This document shows, piece by piece, positions 48,875 to 52,195 of a DNA stretch of 52,195 nt; the stretch's first letter is position 1; each line of letters opens with the position of its first letter. The translations under genes and the position numbers were made by a program. The stretch spans positions 1-52,195 of the forward strand of contig JADFXF010000004.1 in the NCBI GenBank assembly GCA_015233685.1. The letters are read 5' to 3'. Under the pieces are notes generated by a model. That model was given only the letters and a program-made list of their open reading frames with translations. It did no database searches and was not told the DNA's origin. The DNA is from Nitrospirota bacterium (GTDB lineage Bacteria > Nitrospirota > Thermodesulfovibrionia > Thermodesulfovibrionales > Magnetobacteriaceae).

Positions 48875-49312
48875 ATGCAAAGAGACATTGGCAATGAAGA
48901 CGAACTACAGGGCGCTCTTACAGAGAACCGGTATCTGAAAGATACGATAGAGGCGATGCGCAAACAACTCGAATTCTGCCACTTTGACAAAGAGGACTCT
49001 ATCAGAAGGGCGGCCGTGGCGGCCAATGCGGAAATCTCGCAGCTTCAGGCCACCATAGTTGAGCTGAGAAAGGAACTCCAGCGCGTGGGCAGGGAAAAGG
49101 AGGCGGAGGTTCAGAAAACTGCCGCCACGATGACCGACGAGGCAAATCAGATTAAGGCGATAGTTGCTGGTATGCGCCGTGAGATGGAGGCAATGTCCTT
49201 TGAGTTTGACAAACGCCTTGATAATGAGCGCGCTGCCCATCGGGCCGAAATCAAACAGTTGCACAAGACTATTCAGGTACTCAGAGAGGAATTAGAGGTC
49301 AAACACACATAG
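48875..49312 (+). CDS. Coiled-coil protein paired with a cyclase
   Basis: A 145-residue, almost wholly helical protein rich in Glu, Lys, Arg and Gln (ELQGALTENRYLKDTIEAMR, AAHRAEIKQLHKTIQVLREE). It has no membrane segment. ATG at 48875 is chosen: a TTGCGG-N18-TACTAT promoter ends about 11 nt before it, so there is little or no leader. An ATG at 48854 and longer in-frame extensions cover the promoter. It sits 2 nt before the cyclase gene, so it is probably a dimerisation or regulatory partner. No family is recognised. Confidence 0.6.
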   Translation: MQRDIGNEDELQGALTENRYLKDTIEAMRKQLEFCHFDKEDSIRRAAVAANAEISQLQATIVELRKELQRVGREKEAEVQKTAATMTDEANQIKAIVAGMRREMEAMSFEFDKRLDNERAAHRAEIKQLHKTIQVLREELEVKHT

Positions 49313-49314
49313 AT

Positions 49315-51612
49315 ATGAAAAAGAATACTGACAATCCCGCAGCCACCCCGGACACTATGCAGGGCAAGCTCCATGAGCTTGAACAGGGCCTTAAGCAGGC
49401 GGAGATGCTGCTCAGCATATCAAACAAGCTGGCCGCAATAGACTCAATGGATGGGATTTTGGAAGTATTTGTTAATATGGCCATCTATGAGCTTTCAGCC
49501 GAGCGCGGCTCTATTTTCCTCAATGACAGGGGCACGGGGGAGCTGTACTCCATTGTAGCCCAGGGCGGTTTTAAACGCCAGATTCGCTTTCTCAACACGA
49601 GTGGTATCGCTGGCGATGTCTTTAAAATGGCCAAGGGCGTCATTGTCAACGACGCATACAAGGATAAACGTTTTAATCGGGAAATAGACCAGCAGACGGG
49701 CTATAAGACCAGGAACATGGTCTGCGTCCCGATAGTTACGGGAAAGTCTGATGTGCTTGGCGTTGTGCAGGTTCTCAATAAACAAGCGGGTAAGTTTACC
49801 ACTGATGACATGAATCTCCTTGAGGCAATGACAACTCAGGCGGCAATAGTGCTGCAAACCGCCCAGTTTGTGGAGCAGATGCAGTGCTCACGCGCCCAGG
49901 AGCTGGAGTTTCTTGACATAGTGGCAGACATCACGTCGGAGATTGAGTTGAGCACGCTGCTTCAGAAGGTGATGTCCGAGGCCACAAAAATGCTCCATGC
50001 CGAACGCTCCACGCTCTTTATCAACGACGCCAAGACCAATGAGTTATGGTCAATGGTCGGCGAGGGTATTGACGCCACGCAGATACGCTTCCCCAATCAT
50101 TTAGGGATTGCGGGGGCGGTCTTTTCAAGCGGCAAGTCGGTGAACATACCCTATGCGTATGCTGATTTGCGTTTTAATCCGGCGTTTGATTATAAGACGG
50201 GATTTTTCACGCGCTCTATACTCTGCACCCCTGTGGCAAACAAGCAGGGCAAGGTAATAGGCGTCACACAGGTGCTGAACAAGCGCGGCGGCCCGTTTAC
50301 CGATGAGGATGAGTCCCGGCTGAAGGCCTTTACCGCACAGATCTCTATTGCCCTTGAAAACGCAAAGCTCTTTAATGACATTCAAAACATGAAAAATTAT
50401 AATGAAAGTATGCTCCAGAGTATGAGTAACGGGGTTATTACGCTTGATGAGGAAGGAAAGATAATCACATGCAACGCATCAGGGCTGCGCATATTAAAGA
50501 CAGACATAGACCAGATAATCGGCAAAGAGACAGGCATTTTTTTCACAGGACAAAACTCATGGATTCTTGACAAGGTAAGACAGGTTGAGCAGACGCGAAG
50601 CGCCGAGATAACTATGGACGCCGTGCTCATTTTTAACGGGGAGAGTGTGTCGGCCAACGTGACGGTGCTGCCGCTGGTAAGTGACGAAAAGAAGAAGCTC
50701 GGAAATATGATAATACTGGAGGACATCTCCGGCGAGAAGCGTATGAAATCCACAATGTCGCGCTATATGGACCCGGCGCTGGCTGATCAGCTCCTCGCCG
50801 GGGGCGACGACATCTTAGGCGGCAAGAGCACGCTGGCCACGGTGTTATTTTCTGACATACGCGGCTTCACCACCTTTACCGAGGAGCTTGGGGCGCACGG
50901 CACAGTAAGTCTGCTCAATGAGTATTTCACCCTGATGATGGAATGTATTCAGGCCGAAGGCGGGATGTTGGATAAGTTCATAGGCGACGCCATAATGGCG
51001 GGCTTTGGCATCCCTATCCCGTATGACGATAACGAGGACAGGGCGCTGCGCTGCGCCATTGAGATGATCAAGTCCCTGTGGCAGTGGAATATCAAACGCG
51101 TCGCCGACAAGAAGAAACCTATTGACATAGGCATTGGCCTCAACACTGACACCGTGGTATCGGGAAATATCGGTTCACCAAAGAGAATGGATTTTACGAT
51201 GATAGGAGACGGTGTCAATCTGGCGTCAAGGCTTGAGTCGGCGTGTAAGCAGTATGGAACGAGGATTCTCATCTCCGAAAATACGTACCACAAACTGCGC
51301 GGCATATATCAGGTGCGGGATATTGATGATGTCATAGTGAAGGGAAAGACGAGGGCAGTGAGGATATATGAGGTACTGGATTACCATACTGAGGAGACAT
51401 TTCCGCGCCTCATGGAGGTAGCGGGATATTTCAGAGAGGGGCGCAAGGCATACCAGTCAGGAGACTGGGACCACTCGGCAAAACTATTCAGGGAATCGCT
51501 GAAGCTGCACCCTGCGGACAAACTTTCACAAATCTATGTCGAACGCTGTGAACAACTCCAAGCCGCCCCGCCAACAACATGGAACGGCGTCTGGAAGATG
51601 ACCTCGAAGTAG
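49315..51612 (+). CDS. GAF-GAF-PAS adenylate/guanylate cyclase with TPR-like tail
   Basis: A 765-residue soluble class III cyclase. An N-terminal coiled coil (LHELEQGLKQAEMLLSISNK) is followed by GAF1 (about 30-185), GAF2 (about 200-355), a PAS domain (about 370-485), and the catalytic domain (about 500-690) with VLFSDIRGFTTFTEELG, MLDKFIGDAIMAGFGIP (metal Asp), and GSPKRMDFTMIGDGVNLASR. A C-terminal helical tail resembles TPR repeats (FREGRKAYQSGDWDHSAKLF). It would make cAMP or cGMP in response to ligands bound by the GAF domains. The gene pairs with the small coiled-coil gene upstream. Confidence 0.93.
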   Translation: MKKNTDNPAATPDTMQGKLHELEQGLKQAEMLLSISNKLAAIDSMDGILEVFVNMAIYELSAERGSIFLNDRGTGELYSIVAQGGFKRQIRFLNTSGIAGDVFKMAKGVIVNDAYKDKRFNREIDQQTGYKTRNMVCVPIVTGKSDVLGVVQVLNKQAGKFTTDDMNLLEAMTTQAAIVLQTAQFVEQMQCSRAQELEFLDIVADITSEIELSTLLQKVMSEATKMLHAERSTLFINDAKTNELWSMVGEGIDATQIRFPNHLGIAGAVFSSGKSVNIPYAYADLRFNPAFDYKTGFFTRSILCTPVANKQGKVIGVTQVLNKRGGPFTDEDESRLKAFTAQISIALENAKLFNDIQNMKNYNESMLQSMSNGVITLDEEGKIITCNASGLRILKTDIDQIIGKETGIFFTGQNSWILDKVRQVEQTRSAEITMDAVLIFNGESVSANVTVLPLVSDEKKKLGNMIILEDISGEKRMKSTMSRYMDPALADQLLAGGDDILGGKSTLATVLFSDIRGFTTFTEELGAHGTVSLLNEYFTLMMECIQAEGGMLDKFIGDAIMAGFGIPIPYDDNEDRALRCAIEMIKSLWQWNIKRVADKKKPIDIGIGLNTDTVVSGNIGSPKRMDFTMIGDGVNLASRLESACKQYGTRILISENTYHKLRGIYQVRDIDDVIVKGKTRAVRIYEVLDYHTEETFPRLMEVAGYFREGRKAYQSGDWDHSAKLFRESLKLHPADKLSQIYVERCEQLQAAPPTTWNGVWKMTSK

Positions 51613-51723
51613 GCTTTAATTTGTTTGCCGCCACGTCAGAAGCAAGGTTGAGAGGGATGATGCGAAAGGATAAGTATGATGTCCCCGTGATATTTGACCT
51701 CATTCAGTAGATTGTGTACCCGT

Positions 51724-51993
51724 TTAGTTTTTATATACCTCGCTTCGGTGTCTTACCGCATAAATAGTAATGGATTGTTGAGAATGTTCTAAAGAATACA
51801 CAACTCGCCAGTTTCCAATCCTGAGTTTGTATTTCCCTTTGAATTGTCCCTTTAGCGGCACATGGAGCGTGAATTCGACATTTTCGGAAAGCCAGAATAT
51901 TTTGTCTGCAATATTCTGGGCTACAGATTTATCTATTCGTGACATGTCATCTTCCGCGTGAGGTGTAATACTATTTCTAATACTAATATGCAA
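51724..51993 (-). CDS. RelE/ParE-type toxin, 5' end uncertain
   Basis: About 89 residues: SITPHAEDDMSRIDKSVAQN (N-terminal helix), KIFWLSENVEFTLHVPLKGQ, GKYKLRIGNWRVVYSLEHSQ, and the C-terminal ITIYAVRHRSEVYK strand with the Arg/Tyr active-site residues of RelE toxins. No ATG fits the expected N-terminus: candidates are TTG at 51993 or ATT at 51981. A TTGATA-N17-TAGTAT promoter-like pair overlaps this region. No antitoxin gene is next to it in the window, and an IS630-type transposase gene begins 31 nt upstream on the other strand, which may have cut the operon. Confidence 0.75.
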   Translation of the reverse strand: MHISIRNSITPHAEDDMSRIDKSVAQNIADKIFWLSENVEFTLHVPLKGQFKGKYKLRIGNWRVVYSLEHSQQSITIYAVRHRSEVYKN

Positions 51994-52023
51994 TAATACA
52001 CTTATCAAGAAGGAGGTAAGTGT

Positions 52024-52195
52024 ATGGCAAGACGATCAGGAGGTAGGGAGCAATTGGAGCAGGCAAAAAAGGTACTGTCAAAGGCACGTACTGTAGGAGA
52101 GTTGAAGCAAGCGCAAGCAGTGATATTGCCACTGGAATACGGGTTTTCGATAGAGCAAACAGCATCGGTAATAGGAGTGTCGAAAGGTTGGGCAT
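52024..52195 (+). CDS. IS630-family transposase, N-terminal part (runs off right edge)
   Basis: ATG at 52024 has AGGAGG at 7-nt spacing. The 57 visible residues (MARRSGGREQLEQAKKVLSK, TVGELKQAQAVILPLEYGFS, IEQTASVIGVSKGWA) match the N-terminal helix-turn-helix of IS630-type transposases. The DDE catalytic part is outside the window. The region before it probably contains the element's left inverted repeat, adjacent to the RelE-type toxin. Confidence 0.75.
   Translation, partial: MARRSGGREQLEQAKKVLSKARTVGELKQAQAVILPLEYGFSIEQTASVIGVSKGWA

Noticed and set aside
51579-51710. A 43-codon plus-strand ORF from ATG 51579, overlapping the end of the cyclase gene (possible antitoxin for the RelE-type toxin)
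   Set aside because: No ribosome-binding site, opposite strand from the toxin, and 34 nt inside the cyclase gene; the sequence does not resemble a known antitoxin. It remains possible but is not supported.
1-52195. tRNA or rRNA genes
   Set aside because: No cloverleaf with the TTCGANNC-type arm or rRNA core sequence was noticed on either strand; the only structured RNAs recognised are RNase P RNA and the intron fragment.

Overview
The window reads as a chromosomal segment of a Gram-negative, anaerobe-capable bacterium. Evidence includes an [NiFe] sulfhydrogenase-type operon, queC, an outer-membrane channel, a lipoprotein, Tat components and many multi-sensor signalling proteins. Gene content and style (InlB-like secreted repeat proteins, GAF/PAS kinases, several radical SAM enzymes) suggest Nitrospirota or a deltaproteobacterial relative. 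That assignment is inference; no 16S gene is present.

Layout. 1-3.3 kb: the end of a very large secreted repeat protein that runs off the left edge. 3.4-4.2 kb: a HicB-HicA toxin-antitoxin module set between two copies of the 3' end of a glycosyltransferase gene. 4.2-10.2 kb (minus strand): a surface-sugar cluster (glycosyltransferase, epimerase, nucleotidyltransferase, LegB-like dehydratase) behind ilvB-ilvN. 10.3-11.7 kb: an unknown exported protein and queC. 11.8-17.9 kb: a 1193-residue hybrid-sensor histidine kinase overlapping one of two paralogous periplasmic binding proteins. 18.0-20.7 kb: tatA, a chromate transporter and an outer-membrane channel. 20.8-22.8 kb: the rpsF-ssb-rpsR operon with two DUF507 genes and an HNH nuclease. 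23.0-24.6 kb: an orphan ParA with a small partner, then RNase P RNA. 24.7-28.5 kb: a coiled-coil protein, insertion-sequence debris, a second secreted InlB-repeat protein, a group II intron fragment and a Uma2 nuclease. 28.6-34.4 kb: two radical SAM/SPASM enzymes around an ECF sigma/anti-sigma/Spy-like unit. 34.4-38.9 kb: HtrA, ispE and a TPR lipoprotein. 38.9-40.2 kb: a 20-residue Cys-rich peptide gene next to a third radical SAM enzyme. 40.3-41.9 kb: a restriction-modification cassette between perfect inverted repeats, with a broken nuclease gene. 42.0-46.4 kb: hydBGDA plus a maturation protease. 46.4-51.6 kb: a NifA-like activator, radC, a coiled-coil protein and a GAF-GAF-PAS cyclase. 51.7 kb to the end: a RelE-type toxin abutting an incoming IS630-type element.

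Two places look most like undescribed systems. One is the compact minus-strand unit at 38.9-40.2 kb: a radical SAM/SPASM enzyme with an apparent N-terminal PqqD-like region, followed by a tiny ORF with an ideal ribosome-binding site and a CKCKGSC tail. The other is at 31.9-34.4 kb: a membrane protein ending in a Gly/Cys-rich tail is separated by only one in-frame TAG from a radical SAM/SPASM enzyme that has no AUG/GUG/UUG start upstream of its cluster motif. Many small repeats (a ~90-bp dispersed repeat, a 14-bp repeat across start codons, 16-bp and 22-bp tandem repeats) and several decayed mobile elements show that the segment has been actively rearranged.
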